The notes beneath the pieces are model-generated. The model did no database searches. It was not told where the DNA came from and worked only from the letters and a program-made list of their open reading frames with translations. Shown in pieces: positions 50,124-58,698 of a stretch of DNA of 64,000 bases. Where the stretch lies: the NCBI GenBank assembly GCA_965372745.1, contig CBDVDM010000002.1, positions 62,001-126,000 on the forward strand, given 5' to 3'. The stretch's first letter is position 1, and each line of letters starts with the position of its first letter. Source of the DNA: VRUG01 sp965372745. Lineage in GTDB: Bacteria > Planctomycetota > Phycisphaerae > Sedimentisphaerales > Anaerobacaceae. A program made the translations under genes and the position numbers.

Positions 50124-51068
50124 ATGTCTACTCGACGAAAGGAATTTGTTACTCGCTATAAAGGCAATCCAATCCTCACAAAGGATGATATTCCCTATAA
50201 GGTCGAGACGGTTCATAATGCAGGTGTAACGAAATTTGAGGATAAATATATTATGCTGTTTCGTTCGCATCTCGATACCGGCAGGTCAATAATCGGTATC
50301 GCAGAAAGTGAGGATGGGTTTAAATTTACAGCAAGGCCTGAGCCGTTTATGCTGCCGGGCAAAGAGCCGGTGTTTTGCGAATACGAAGAATATGGGGTGG
50401 AAGATGCCCGTATAACTGCATTGGAAGGAGCTTACTATATAACTTACAGTGCATATTCGAGGCATGGTGTTCGAACAGGATTGGCAAAGACAGAAGATTT
50501 TCAGTCGATTGAACGAGTGACATTTATAACCCAGGCAGACTATCGAAATACGGTGATTTTTCCCGAAAAAATCGGTGGAAGATATGTAAAACTTGACCGT
50601 CCGCACAGTGACATCAGTCCGTGGTCGATATGGATAAGTTACTCGCCTGATTTGCGTTACTGGGGCGATTCAAAGCTTGTTATGAAACCGGTAGCATATC
50701 ACTGGGATGAGATGAAAATCGGCCCCGGGGCGCCGCCGATAAAGACAGAAAAAGGATGGCTTAGTATTTATCACGGTGTTTTTCCGACAATGGCCGGCTG
50801 TGTGTATCGTTTGGGAGCGGCTTTGCATAAATTAGATGACCCTGCTGAGATTTTAGGCGTCGGTGACAGGTGGATATTGCAGCCGGAAGAGCCATGGGAG
50901 GTTGTTGGCTATGTGCATAATGTGGTTTTCACCTGTGGTGCGGTAGCTGAAGATGACGGGACATTGAAGCTTTACTGGGGAGGTGCAGATAAGGTGATGT
51001 GTGCGGGGACAGCTGTGATAGCTGAGCTTGTTGAGCTTTGCCTTAATGAGAGCAGAGCACCGATGTGA
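50124..51068 (+). CDS. GH130 family mannoside phosphorylase or hydrolase
   Basis: 314 residues, a five-bladed beta-propeller of glycoside hydrolase family 130. The start FVTRYKGNPILTKDDIPYKV then ETVHNAGVTKFEDKYIMLFR, and EYEEYGVEDARITALEGAYY with the catalytic Asp of VEDARI, fit the family, as do KLDRPHSDISPWSIWISYSP, IGPGAPPIKTEKGWLSIYHG and the late WGGADKVMCAGTA. Most characterised members phosphorolyse beta-1,2- or beta-1,4-mannosidic bonds; some hydrolyse. The subgroup cannot be told by eye. No signal peptide, so it is cytoplasmic. Together with the beta-mannosidase at 5943 it points to use or turnover of beta-mannosides. Confidence 0.9.
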   Translation: MSTRRKEFVTRYKGNPILTKDDIPYKVETVHNAGVTKFEDKYIMLFRSHLDTGRSIIGIAESEDGFKFTARPEPFMLPGKEPVFCEYEEYGVEDARITALEGAYYITYSAYSRHGVRTGLAKTEDFQSIERVTFITQADYRNTVIFPEKIGGRYVKLDRPHSDISPWSIWISYSPDLRYWGDSKLVMKPVAYHWDEMKIGPGAPPIKTEKGWLSIYHGVFPTMAGCVYRLGAALHKLDDPAEILGVGDRWILQPEEPWEVVGYVHNVVFTCGAVAEDDGTLKLYWGGADKVMCAGTAVIAELVELCLNESRAPM

Positions 51069-51097
51069 TTTTTTTGATAAGGAATAACGGATTATCT

Positions 51098-51940
51098 TTA
51101 CCTTTTGCTCATGAGCAGTGTGATTTTAGCAAAAGTTTTTTGCGAGAGAGTATTTTTGAGTGTCTTTTTGATTTGGTTCATAGGCGTACGCTGGGTGGTA
51201 TGGGTGATGATAACGTACTGGTTCTGCATGTTTTCGAGTAAGGTTGCAAGTTCGTTGATGTGCATATGTCTTCCAGCTTTGGCACGGGTGGTGTGTTCGT
51301 CCTCGTAGAAGGTGCATTCCGCAATCAGGATTTTGCTTTCAGCGACATATTTCAACTGGCTGAAATCGACAAACTGGGTATCGCCGAGGTAACTTGCTAT
51401 CGGCAATTCGAGTGGATAGTCAATTTCAACACCTTGTTTTTTCAGTTCGACGATTTGCCGGCTGTTAAGTTTTGCGTATTCGGGTTTAATTTTTTTCCGT
51501 TTTTCGATTACGCTGTAACCGACTGAGCCTCTGGTGTGTTTGGTAGGGAACACTCTTGCAAAGAGGTTGGGCTTTATCTGGTATTCATCACCGGGTTTTA
51601 CACCGATAAGATTGGCGGGTATTTTGTTGCCGTCGAGTTTCCCCCATGCGTTGATAATTTGTCTTATGGGCGGCAGAAGATTTTCCGGTGCTAAAATGGT
51701 GCCGGGTGACTGGCCGCAGAAGTTTCTATGAGACAGATAATATGCAATGCCGGCGGCGTGGTCCATATGGCCGTGAGTCAGCAGAACGTTTGGTATTGAA
51801 ATGACCTGGTCGGGAGCCTTGCCTATATCGAAGCAGACGTCGAGCTGAGGTATGGCGACTACGGTTTCTTCGCCTGCGACCGAATAGCCGATGATTTCAA
51901 GGTCATCTATTTTATAGTTTGCCAAATTGTGGCTTGCCAT
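51098..51940 (-). CDS. Metallo-beta-lactamase-fold hydrolase, RNase Z-like
   Basis: 280 residues. The metal motif VLLTHGHMDHAAG (HxHxDH) is complete. The later ILIAECTFYEDEHTTRAKAG then RHMHINELATL and YVIITHTTQRT give the acidic ligand and further histidines found in RNase Z and related ELAC-type enzymes. The start DDLEIIGYSVAGEETVVAIP is shorter than in true RNase Z, and I do not see the flexible exosite arm (about 50 residues). A tRNA 3'-processing role is therefore possible but not secure; plant-type or phosphodiesterase relatives are alternatives. It is convergent with the GH130 gene and divergent from the DUF434 gene. Confidence 0.8.
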   Translation of the reverse strand: MASHNLANYKIDDLEIIGYSVAGEETVVAIPQLDVCFDIGKAPDQVISIPNVLLTHGHMDHAAGIAYYLSHRNFCGQSPGTILAPENLLPPIRQIINAWGKLDGNKIPANLIGVKPGDEYQIKPNLFARVFPTKHTRGSVGYSVIEKRKKIKPEYAKLNSRQIVELKKQGVEIDYPLELPIASYLGDTQFVDFSQLKYVAESKILIAECTFYEDEHTTRAKAGRHMHINELATLLENMQNQYVIITHTTQRTPMNQIKKTLKNTLSQKTFAKITLLMSKR

Positions 51941-52054
51941 CTGTTTTTCCCTTTATTAAAAAAGCAATGTTAGGTTTGTCAGGCAAATAAGTCAATTTGT
52001 TTTTGTGGTATGAACAGCCTGTGTTGGTATAATTATAGCTGAAGGGAATATACT

Positions 52055-52771
52055 ATGCCGGATAAGCGTAGACACAGAGGGCCTCACCCAGCGGACAAAA
52101 AGCTTTTTACTGAGAATGTAGTTGATAGTTTAAAAGCAGCGGTTGAGGACTATTCACTGCTTCTTAGCATGGGTTACGCGGAGAAAAGTGCGTTGAAGCT
52201 TGTGGGTGACAGGTTTTCGTTTACAGTCAGGCAGCGATTGGCAATAATGCGCTGCGCCTGTTCGGACGAGCGGTTGGCAATCAGGAAAAAAACACAGATT
52301 GGAATTGACGAGATACTAGGCAAGGCAGTTGCGGTTGACGGGTATAATCTTTTAATAACTGTCGAAGCAGCGATGAGCGGCGGGGTGATTTTTGAAGGCA
52401 GAGATGGTTGTTTGAGAGACCTGGCGAGTATACATGGGACATATCGGAAAGTGACTGAGACAATACCAGCGGTCGAGCTTATAGGCGAATTTTTAAAAGA
52501 AAAACAGGTGAATGATGTATTGTGGTTTTTGGATAGCCCGGTTTCAAACAGCGGGCGATTAAAAATGCTGCTAAGTGAATTGGCGGTAAAAAACAAGTGG
52601 GGCTGGGAGATTAGGCTGTCGACAAATCCTGATACAGAGCTGATGGAAAGTAATCGAGTGGCTGTAAGCAGTGACAGTGTTATTTTAGACCATTGCAAAG
52701 AATGGTTTAATCTGGGTCGTGCAATAATCGAAGAAAAGCTGGAAAACTGCTGGTTAGTTAGTTTAAAATAA
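52055..52771 (+). CDS. DUF434 domain-containing protein
   Basis: 238 residues. The N-terminal part RHRGPHPADKKLFTENVVDS then LKAAVEDYSLLLSMGYAEKS is the DUF434 signature (conserved RGPHPxD). The remainder, with AVDGYNLLITVEAAMSGGVI, GCLRDLASIHGTYRKV, VLWFLDSPVSNSGRLK and VAVSSDSVILD, has the acidic, strand-ending residues of a PIN-like or NYN-type fold (VDGYN, FLDSP, SSDSVILD). The biochemical role of the family is unknown to me; an RNA- or nucleotide-related function is a reasonable guess from that pattern. A TATAAT at 52027 lies 23 bases upstream of the ATG. It stands alone. Confidence 0.85.
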   Translation: MPDKRRHRGPHPADKKLFTENVVDSLKAAVEDYSLLLSMGYAEKSALKLVGDRFSFTVRQRLAIMRCACSDERLAIRKKTQIGIDEILGKAVAVDGYNLLITVEAAMSGGVIFEGRDGCLRDLASIHGTYRKVTETIPAVELIGEFLKEKQVNDVLWFLDSPVSNSGRLKMLLSELAVKNKWGWEIRLSTNPDTELMESNRVAVSSDSVILDHCKEWFNLGRAIIEEKLENCWLVSLK

Positions 52772-52793
52772 TGGTATTCCGATGGTTTTATAA

Positions 52794-52833
52794 AAAGCAA
52801 GCCGGCTGAAAGTTGGCAAGACACTCAGCCGGC
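52794..52833 (-). terminator. Hairpin with T-run on the minus strand
   Basis: The 9-bp perfect stem GCCGGCTGA / TCAGCCGGC (52801-52809 and 52825-52833) is followed on the minus strand by TTGCTTTTTATAAAA. It lies 86 bases after the minus-strand gene ending at 52919 and 30 bases after the DUF434 gene, so it may serve both. A separate 14-bp perfect palindrome AACGTATATACGTT lies at 52867-52880. Confidence 0.6.
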
Positions 52834-52918
52834 GGAATTTGCATATACGTCCCCCTCTTCCTTGATAACGTATATACGTTACATGTCAGCAATTAAAGCT
52901 GTATGGCAAAAGCTCGAT

Positions 52919-53236
52919 TTATTTGAAACCTGTCTGCCCGGTTTTTCTTTGTTCAAAATGCTCTTTTAGAAGTTCTTTAACTTTCAGGACAGTGTCCTTT
53001 GAAATATTGATACCTTTGTGTAAGCCGGCGTTGAAAGACTGGACGAATTTTTCGGATTTTGTGTCCCTGCCTTTAAAAAGACTGCTTTGTTGGAAGGCTT
53101 CAAAGTTAAAATCTGTCTGTTTATTTGGCTTATTAAAAGAGTCGCATTTTGGTTCAGGCCCGAAGAAATAGACGGCTGTAGAAAAACCGGATGAATAAAC
53201 GAGCAATAAAAAGATGAATTTAGATTTCCAACCCAT
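52919..53236 (-). CDS. Small exported or membrane-anchored protein, function unknown
   Basis: 105 residues from ATG 53236, chosen because GGGGGA lies ten bases upstream; the open frame is 19 codons longer. The N-terminus WKSKFIFLLLVYSSGFSTAV is a single hydrophobic helix after two basic residues, a signal anchor or uncleaved signal. The rest is polar, with one Cys, a Lys/Phe/Ser-rich stretch and a likely helical end (VLKVKELLKEHFEQRKTGQ). No family is recognised. It stands alone between the DUF434 and DegT genes. Confidence 0.65.
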   Translation of the reverse strand: MGWKSKFIFLLLVYSSGFSTAVYFFGPEPKCDSFNKPNKQTDFNFEAFQQSSLFKGRDTKSEKFVQSFNAGLHKGINISKDTVLKVKELLKEHFEQRKTGQTGFK

Positions 53237-53449
53237 ATATTTTATCCCCCTGATAACGTGGTTTTTATCGGTCACTTTCCCAGCCGGACTCATTTACCTG
53301 TCCACACTCAAAATTTACGTTAAAAACAGGTCGATGCCAAATTCATAATACACAGAAAAAATATTCTTTTTTCAGTATGTATATAAGCCTTCGATGACTT
53401 GTGATGGTTTTATAAGAGATATGTGCTTCGTTGAAAAGCTGGTAGAGAA

Positions 53450-54571
53450 TTAGCTTAAATTGTCCAGGGCCTGCTTTAAGGTTTTGCAGACAATTGCGAC
53501 TTTATCTTCAGTTAGAGAATTGTAAAACGGCAGGGCGATTGTGCTTTTGCAGACAGAGTCTGTGACAGGGAAATCACCTTCTTTGTATCCGAATTTTTCA
53601 GCGATGAATGACTGCAGGTGAACAGGGGCAAAGTAGTTACTTACCTGGACATCCTGCTGGTTCATATAATTTAAGATTTCATTTCTTTGTTGAAAAGAGT
53701 ACTGTTCAGCAAGGCGTATTACAAAAACAAACCAGCTTAAGTCACAGTTATCAGCTTCTTCAGGGACGACAATTCTGTCGTCATCAGCTAACATCTGCTG
53801 ATAGTAGCCTGCAGCCTGTTTGCGTTTTGCCTTGATTTCTTCAATCCTTGAAAGCTGAACGATACCAAGGGCACAATTGATGTCACTTAGTCTATAGTTG
53901 TATCCGAGTCTTTCATGGCTAAGCCATGTACCTGTTTTTGCTCTTCCCTGATTGCGCAGAGACCTGCATACATCTGCAAGGTCGTTGGAATCGGTTAAAA
54001 TCATGCCGCCTTCACCGGTTGTAATCTGTTTGTTCGGGTAGAATGCGAATGTGCTCATATCTCCGAAGGTGCCGACTTTTTTACCGTTCAATTCTGAACC
54101 TAAGGCCTCGCAGCTGTCCTCGATTATGTGCAAATTGTGCTTTTCGGCGATTTGGCATATCCGGTCGATACCAACGGGATTTCCGAAGACTTCCACGGGT
54201 AAAATTGCCTTTGTTTTTTCAGTGATTTTTTCTTCGATTTTCCGAGGGTCGATATTCAGACTTATCGGGTCAATATCAACAAAGACCGGTTTGGCACCGG
54301 CCATCATTATTGTAGTAGTTGATGCAATAAAGGTGAAGGGTGTGGTAATGACTTCGTCGCCGGGACCGATATTTAGAGCGAGCATACAAAGGAAAAGGCC
54401 GCTTGTGCCGCTGTTGACGGCGATAGCGTGTTTTCTTCCGATATATTCGGCAAGGGCATGTTCGAACTCAATCATCTTTGGGCCAAGGGCGAGATTCGGA
54501 GTTTTGAGAACCTCAATAACAGCCTGTATCTCTTTTTCAGTAATATCCGGTCTGGACAAAGATATCTTCAT
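53450..54571 (-). CDS. DegT/DnrJ/EryC1-family sugar aminotransferase
   Basis: 373 residues from ATG 54571, with AGGAG six bases upstream; the open frame adds eight codons. It is a PLP enzyme that aminates nucleotide-linked keto-sugars. ISLSRPDITEKEIQAVIEVL opens the family, YIGRKHAIAVNSGTSGLFLC binds the PLP phosphate, and EVITTPFTFIASTTTIMMAG and IIEDSCEALGSELNGKKVGT follow. The PLP lysine is in FAFYPNKQITTGEGGMI. Later RNQGRAK, GYNYRLSDINCALGIVQL and the LPFYNSLTEDKV end are standard. The product is a precursor of surface polysaccharide or glycan in most cases. No nucleotide-sugar dehydratase is adjacent. Confidence 0.93.
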   Translation of the reverse strand: MKISLSRPDITEKEIQAVIEVLKTPNLALGPKMIEFEHALAEYIGRKHAIAVNSGTSGLFLCMLALNIGPGDEVITTPFTFIASTTTIMMAGAKPVFVDIDPISLNIDPRKIEEKITEKTKAILPVEVFGNPVGIDRICQIAEKHNLHIIEDSCEALGSELNGKKVGTFGDMSTFAFYPNKQITTGEGGMILTDSNDLADVCRSLRNQGRAKTGTWLSHERLGYNYRLSDINCALGIVQLSRIEEIKAKRKQAAGYYQQMLADDDRIVVPEEADNCDLSWFVFVIRLAEQYSFQQRNEILNYMNQQDVQVSNYFAPVHLQSFIAEKFGYKEGDFPVTDSVCKSTIALPFYNSLTEDKVAIVCKTLKQALDNLS

Positions 54572-54869
54572 GAAAGCTCCTGTTACAAAGTTCAAAGTTG
54601 AGACTTTAAAAGAACATTATTCTACCGTTTGCCACCGATAAATCAAAAACATTTTTAAGCTATCAGCGGGTAATTGCGGCATTTTTGGAATTTCAAATCC
54701 GGCCATATTTTTCCTGAAACCGAAGGTGCTTATGGGACGTATATTTTTAGGGAGGGTGAGTTTTTTAACAGTGAGATGGGAAATAACGTTTTGTGTTAAA
54801 TAAAGCTGGTTTTAAGGTCGAAAAGTGATTCAGAACCTGACTATGAACGTATACCTGAAGGGATTTAAA

Positions 54870-55448
54870 ATGGCCAAGGGAAAAAATGTACTGACGACAG
54901 GTGATGTTGCCAGAATTTGCAACGTTGCGCCAAGAACAGTTTCAAAATGGTTCGATAATGGTCAGCTCAAAGGTTACCGCATACCCGGCAGCAAGGACCG
55001 TCGCATACCGCGTAGTGAATTGCTTCGTTTTATGAAAGAGCACAATATTCCAGAGGCAGGTCTTGAGGCTGACCAAATCCGCGTTCTTATTGTTGGCAGC
55101 AATTTGCAGGAGAGTTCGGCTTTGGCAGATAGTTTAACCGCGAAGGGCAGTTATGAAATCCAAACCGTCCAGAGCGCCTTTGAGGCTGGTGTAAATGTCC
55201 TCAGGTTTTCCCCGCATGTGATATTGATAAGTCTGTTTAGCGAGGCGGTGGATGCAGAGGAGATTTGCAGAAGTGTTCGTAGTGATGAGCAATTGCAGAC
55301 TATTAAGGTTTTAGCTCTTGCTAATCAGCTTAATAGCTCTGAAGAGGCGGCGCTGCTGAACAAGGGATTTGACGGCTTAGTATCCAATTCATCCGATGTG
55401 TCCGAAGTGATTAAGAGAATCGAAGAGGCAACGGCGATAATATATTAG
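54870..55448 (+). CDS. Excisionase-type HTH protein fused to a degenerate receiver domain
   Basis: 192 residues from ATG 54870, with GAAGGGA eight to ten bases upstream. The N-terminal 65 residues are a MerR/excisionase (BldC-like) helix-turn-helix: VLTTGDVARICNVAPRTVSK then WFDNGQLKGYRIPGSKDRRI and PRSELLRFM. The C-terminal 115 residues have the length and strand-helix order of a response-regulator receiver (IRVLIVGSNLQESSALADSL; PHVILISLFSEAVDAEEICR; VLALANQLNSSEEAALLNKG). The acidic pair after strand 1 is replaced by GS, and the phosphorylated Asp after strand 3 is replaced by Ser (ILIS instead of ILLD). So it is a DNA-binding protein with a pseudo-receiver. It lies next to the alkaline-phosphatase/sulfate locus and may regulate it; that is inference. 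Confidence 0.85.
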   Translation: MAKGKNVLTTGDVARICNVAPRTVSKWFDNGQLKGYRIPGSKDRRIPRSELLRFMKEHNIPEAGLEADQIRVLIVGSNLQESSALADSLTAKGSYEIQTVQSAFEAGVNVLRFSPHVILISLFSEAVDAEEICRSVRSDEQLQTIKVLALANQLNSSEEAALLNKGFDGLVSNSSDVSEVIKRIEEATAIIY

Positions 55449-55574
55449 CCCCTGCTTTGACGCTGAAATATTTTGTCGAGCATGTCAGGAACTTCTTCCG
55501 GTTGACTGCATACCTGATTTCCACAGACTTTAGAGTTACCTTTTGTTATTGTTGCCCGGTGTGTGCGGGCCAAG

Positions 55575-56417
55575 TTATATTTTAACTTTCAGAATTGGTT
55601 TAAAGATTAGTGCAAACACCATTGAGGCGATGAAAAAATAGATGAGCCACCAGCCGGTGCCGCTTGTTTTAGAAGGTCTGTCCGGGTAGTCAATGCTGAT
55701 AGACTGGATGATGGAATCAGATTTCAGAGGTTTTTCCATTGGGTGGAGCAGGATACTGCCCCAGTTCCAGGAAGGTCTTAGCAGGCTTATACGCATAAAA
55801 CCCTGGCCGAGGGCAAGTTGTTTCTTTACCTGCTGCTCGTTGGCATTGAAGATTAGATTGTGCAAACCATTTTCTTTAGCTTTTATTTTCCAGTAAACCT
55901 GACGTTTACTGAAGACCCTTACAGGGCCAACAGTCACATCGGCTGCTGATGACGGCTGGAGATTTACATTCGGCCAGGGAGAATCTGTCTTACCTGACAA
56001 CTGTACTGTTACCAGTGCCTCCTGTCCTGACATCAAAGGTTTTGCCTGATACCATAGGCCAAGCTGACTGAGTAATAAAGAAACCGGAACAATCATTACG
56101 AGCATAGGTACGAGTGCAAAGATAAGCAAAAGTATGGCGCCTTTAAAGACCTGGCCTTGAGATTTTAATGTTACGGAGATGCTGTCTTTAAAGAGCTTGA
56201 GGGCAAGAGTATTGGCTTTAATGGAGTCTCTTACCTTACTGATAGCTTTTTGGTTGGAGGTATGTTTGAAGACAAACAGCAGAATTACTCCGGTGACGGC
56301 TGATATGATAGTATTGCTGAGCCAGCCGGGAAGTATTGCGATTATGCCGAACGCATATTTACCCAGGGCGTTGGTTATGACATTTATCCACGTTATAAGC
56401 TGGGCGAGAAAATCCAT
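55575..56417 (-). CDS. Membrane protein with cytoplasmic helical hairpin, function unknown
   Basis: 280 residues. Hydrophobic helices lie at about 18-50 (two, close together: YAFGIIAILPGWL and TIISAVTGVILLFVF), at about 93-117 (FKGAILLLIFALVPMLVMIV) and near the C-terminus (WWLIYFFIASMVFALIF). Between helices 2 and 3 is a 40-residue charged helical stretch (NQKAISKVRDSIKANTLALK), predicted cytoplasmic. Between helices 3 and 4 is a 140-residue beta-rich extracytoplasmic part. A TM-helical hairpin-TM core is also seen in the Oxa1/YidC/EMC3 superfamily, but I see no sequence motif to claim it. Its start overlaps the stop of the 61-residue protein gene by one base (TAATG), so it is the fourth gene of the minus-strand operon. 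Confidence 0.7.
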   Translation of the reverse strand: MDFLAQLITWINVITNALGKYAFGIIAILPGWLSNTIISAVTGVILLFVFKHTSNQKAISKVRDSIKANTLALKLFKDSISVTLKSQGQVFKGAILLLIFALVPMLVMIVPVSLLLSQLGLWYQAKPLMSGQEALVTVQLSGKTDSPWPNVNLQPSSAADVTVGPVRVFSKRQVYWKIKAKENGLHNLIFNANEQQVKKQLALGQGFMRISLLRPSWNWGSILLHPMEKPLKSDSIIQSISIDYPDRPSKTSGTGWWLIYFFIASMVFALIFKPILKVKI

Positions 56418-56602
56418 TACTCTATATATCCCAATCCTCTTAACTGGTCAGAGACTTTTTCATCATTGCTTGAAGATTCATGTTTCGCAACTTCAGATTC
56501 GATGATATGAGTGATGAATTCATCGATGCTGCTGTAGCCGGCGGTATCAGCGGCTGTTTTTGCCCTGTCATAAAGATTCGAATCTATTTTTATTTTTGCC
56601 AT
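56417..56602 (-). CDS. 61-residue protein with C-terminal LGY tail
   Basis: From ATG 56602, with AAGGAAG eleven bases upstream; the much longer open frame overlaps the upstream gene and is not used. It reads MAKIKIDSNLYDRAKTAADT, then AGYSSIDEFITHIIESEVAK, then a polar linker and the end VSDQLRGLGYIE. The first 40 residues look like a ribbon-helix-helix or CopG-type fold (strand IKIDSNLY, then two helices with EFITHIIESE). The final LRGLGYIE matches the ends of CysD (LRSLGYM) and the DUF2061 protein (LKELGYISGD) in the divergent operon. It is translationally coupled to the next gene and 22 bases downstream of a phosphodiesterase gene. Confidence 0.75.
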   Translation of the reverse strand: MAKIKIDSNLYDRAKTAADTAGYSSIDEFITHIIESEVAKHESSSNDEKVSDQLRGLGYIE

Positions 56603-56624
56603 GCTTTGCTTCCTTAAATTGTCT

Positions 56625-58661
56625 TTACGTTTTGAAAATGTTTTCACCTTCCATAGAAGATGGGATTTCAAGTCCGAATTCATTAAGTATCGATGGTGCG
56701 ATGTCCACCAGCGACGGGTTTTTGGCCTTGACAGGTTTGTTGCTGAAAACAACTCCCGGTACTTCCGAGACATCTGCACAGTGGTCGGCGCTCCATGCAG
56801 AATCATTATCGAATAGTATCTCTTTTGCCATATCGCCAAGGCAGGTATCCCACGAGGCGCGGTAATTGCGGCTGTAACCGACGATTAAATCGGGCGCAAA
56901 GTATGTTTCATTGCCGGCATAAACCTTATCCGAACGGTGCACTTTTCTGATAACCCTTTTACCGTTGGTATCGGTAACAGCCTGTAGTTTTGAAATTAGT
57001 TCTTCAAGTAACTGTTCACGTTCGCTGCCCGGTTCGACGATACCATAGCGTTCACGTCCTCTTAGGTTAAGATACAGACCATTGATACCCAGCCCGTATG
57101 CTTTTGTTTTTGACCAGTCTACATCTGTCATAAGTGAGGTGCTCTCAGCAGGGCCGATATAGCCGTTTTGCTTTAGCCATGTGTTTAGATTGAATTGTCT
57201 CTTGAAATTGCAAAAGCCGTGATCGCTCATAACAATAACTGTTGCCTTGCTGCCGTAGCGATTTAAAATGTCCCCGATAACAGAATCAATTTTGCGATAG
57301 ATACCCTTTAAGTGGTTGAAATATTTTTTTGCATCTTCGGCAGAGCGCACAGGGTGTTTTTCATCGGAATCCCACCAGTACATATGTGCCTGCAGGTCGG
57401 TGCTTGAAAAGTAGAAGAACAACAGGCCGTCTTCATAATTTTCAAGTGCATAATCCAGAAGATTAAGTCGTTCCTGCAAAACCATATTGGCTTGTTCTGC
57501 AAATTCGTGGTCACTAAAGAGTTTGTTGGATAGTGCCTTATGGTCTTCCTGAAATCCTGTGGTGTAGAACAGACCTAATTTGTCGGAGATTTTTTCAATA
57601 AAATCCTTCGGCTCTGTCAGTTTAATTGCAGGTTCAGAAGGGTCCGCATTGATTGCAGAGACATACAATCTAAGGTTCGGGGCGAACTGCTGGAGATAAA
57701 ATCGGCAGATTCCGCTGACATTTTTGTCCGGCATAAAAGCAGGGGTTGACAATTCAAAGTCCAGCTTAATCCATTGACTCCATTGACCCTGCTTGAGTAG
57801 TATTTTGTGTTTCTGGATTTCAATCATTACAGCTTTGCTTTGTCTGTCGCGATGAACGGCAAAATCTATCGTGGTTTGAACCGGTTTTTTAAGCAGGGTA
57901 TTTGTTGGCCCGATTAAGGTTGCGGTGGCGGTTTCATTTTCAAAAAAGAGCATTGATTCTCTGCCGCCGCCTTTTTCTCTTGGACGGACCGGGCCGTCTT
58001 CGGCGAAGTGCTGGTATGTGCCGTATGTCCCGAGCAGGTCGGGAGTTCCCATTCCTGACAGGCACCTGTGATAACCATATTCAGACGGACTTGCCGGATA
58101 GTTTGACGGCAGGTCGTAAAAGGTTGAATAAATCTTTGCTTTGTCCAGATAATCCCAGAATGGTATTCCTTTACGGCGTAGGACAGTTTGGGCGGGTTCG
58201 TGGTTGAAAGGCCAGAAATCCAGTTGGATTTTGTGTTCGCCAATTTCCCAGTAGCCTGAACCTGCGACGGTTTCGGCGGCAGCGTAAAATGGCGCAATCT
58301 GCTTTTCCGGATTTCTATGGATAAAATCAAAGATGCCGTGACTTCCTGGCCCGGCGCCATTGATAAAATTTGCCCATGCCACGGGGCTTTGTGGTGGTAT
58401 GCTGGTGCCGAGAACTGAGAAACCGCCCGATTGTCGCAACTTGTTTAAATTGGGCAGATGCCCAGCCTGCATCATTCTGGAGCAAAGGATGGGGTCCATG
58501 CCGTCGACGCCGATGACAATGACCTTTTTGCCCATGCCGGCTCTGATTTTTTTGCCGGCGTAAAGCGGATTGACACTGATACCGGTGGTAACAGCGGCAG
58601 CGGCGATAGTTGATTGTTTCAGGAATTCACGGCGATTTATTTTTTTGTTATTAGAAGCCAT
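56625..58661 (-). CDS. Tat-exported alkaline-phosphatase-superfamily phosphodiesterase
   Basis: 678 residues from ATG 58661 (GGTGA upstream; an ATG four codons earlier is possible). A twin-arginine signal NRREFLKQSTIAAAAVTTG sends it folded to the periplasm. It belongs to the type I phosphodiesterase/nucleotide pyrophosphatase group. The metal Asp is in VIGVDGMDPILCS, the expected nucleophile Ser is in PPQSPVAWANFING, then DLQAHMYWW (Asp-x3-His), VMSDHGFCNFKRQF and AWSADHCADVSEVPGVVFSN. All metal ligands expected from the nucleotide-pyrophosphatase pattern are present, so it should be active. The substrate (nucleotide, phospholipid, sulfate or phosphonate ester) is unknown. It is 37 bases after a paralogue. 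Confidence 0.88.
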   Translation of the reverse strand: MASNNKKINRREFLKQSTIAAAAVTTGISVNPLYAGKKIRAGMGKKVIVIGVDGMDPILCSRMMQAGHLPNLNKLRQSGGFSVLGTSIPPQSPVAWANFINGAGPGSHGIFDFIHRNPEKQIAPFYAAAETVAGSGYWEIGEHKIQLDFWPFNHEPAQTVLRRKGIPFWDYLDKAKIYSTFYDLPSNYPASPSEYGYHRCLSGMGTPDLLGTYGTYQHFAEDGPVRPREKGGGRESMLFFENETATATLIGPTNTLLKKPVQTTIDFAVHRDRQSKAVMIEIQKHKILLKQGQWSQWIKLDFELSTPAFMPDKNVSGICRFYLQQFAPNLRLYVSAINADPSEPAIKLTEPKDFIEKISDKLGLFYTTGFQEDHKALSNKLFSDHEFAEQANMVLQERLNLLDYALENYEDGLLFFYFSSTDLQAHMYWWDSDEKHPVRSAEDAKKYFNHLKGIYRKIDSVIGDILNRYGSKATVIVMSDHGFCNFKRQFNLNTWLKQNGYIGPAESTSLMTDVDWSKTKAYGLGINGLYLNLRGRERYGIVEPGSEREQLLEELISKLQAVTDTNGKRVIRKVHRSDKVYAGNETYFAPDLIVGYSRNYRASWDTCLGDMAKEILFDNDSAWSADHCADVSEVPGVVFSNKPVKAKNPSLVDIAPSILNEFGLEIPSSMEGENIFKT

Positions 58662-58698
58662 TGTCTTCACCATTATTTAACATGATACATTATCAATT

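Noticed and set aside
55575..56417. YidC/Oxa1-type insertase
   Set aside because: The helix-hairpin-helix arrangement is suggestive, but there is no motif or conserved arginine in the groove that I can point to; left as unknown.
56417..56839. 140-residue protein
   Set aside because: The first 79 codons overlap the end of the phosphodiesterase gene in another frame; the ribosome-binding site and LGY-tailed product support the ATG at 56602.
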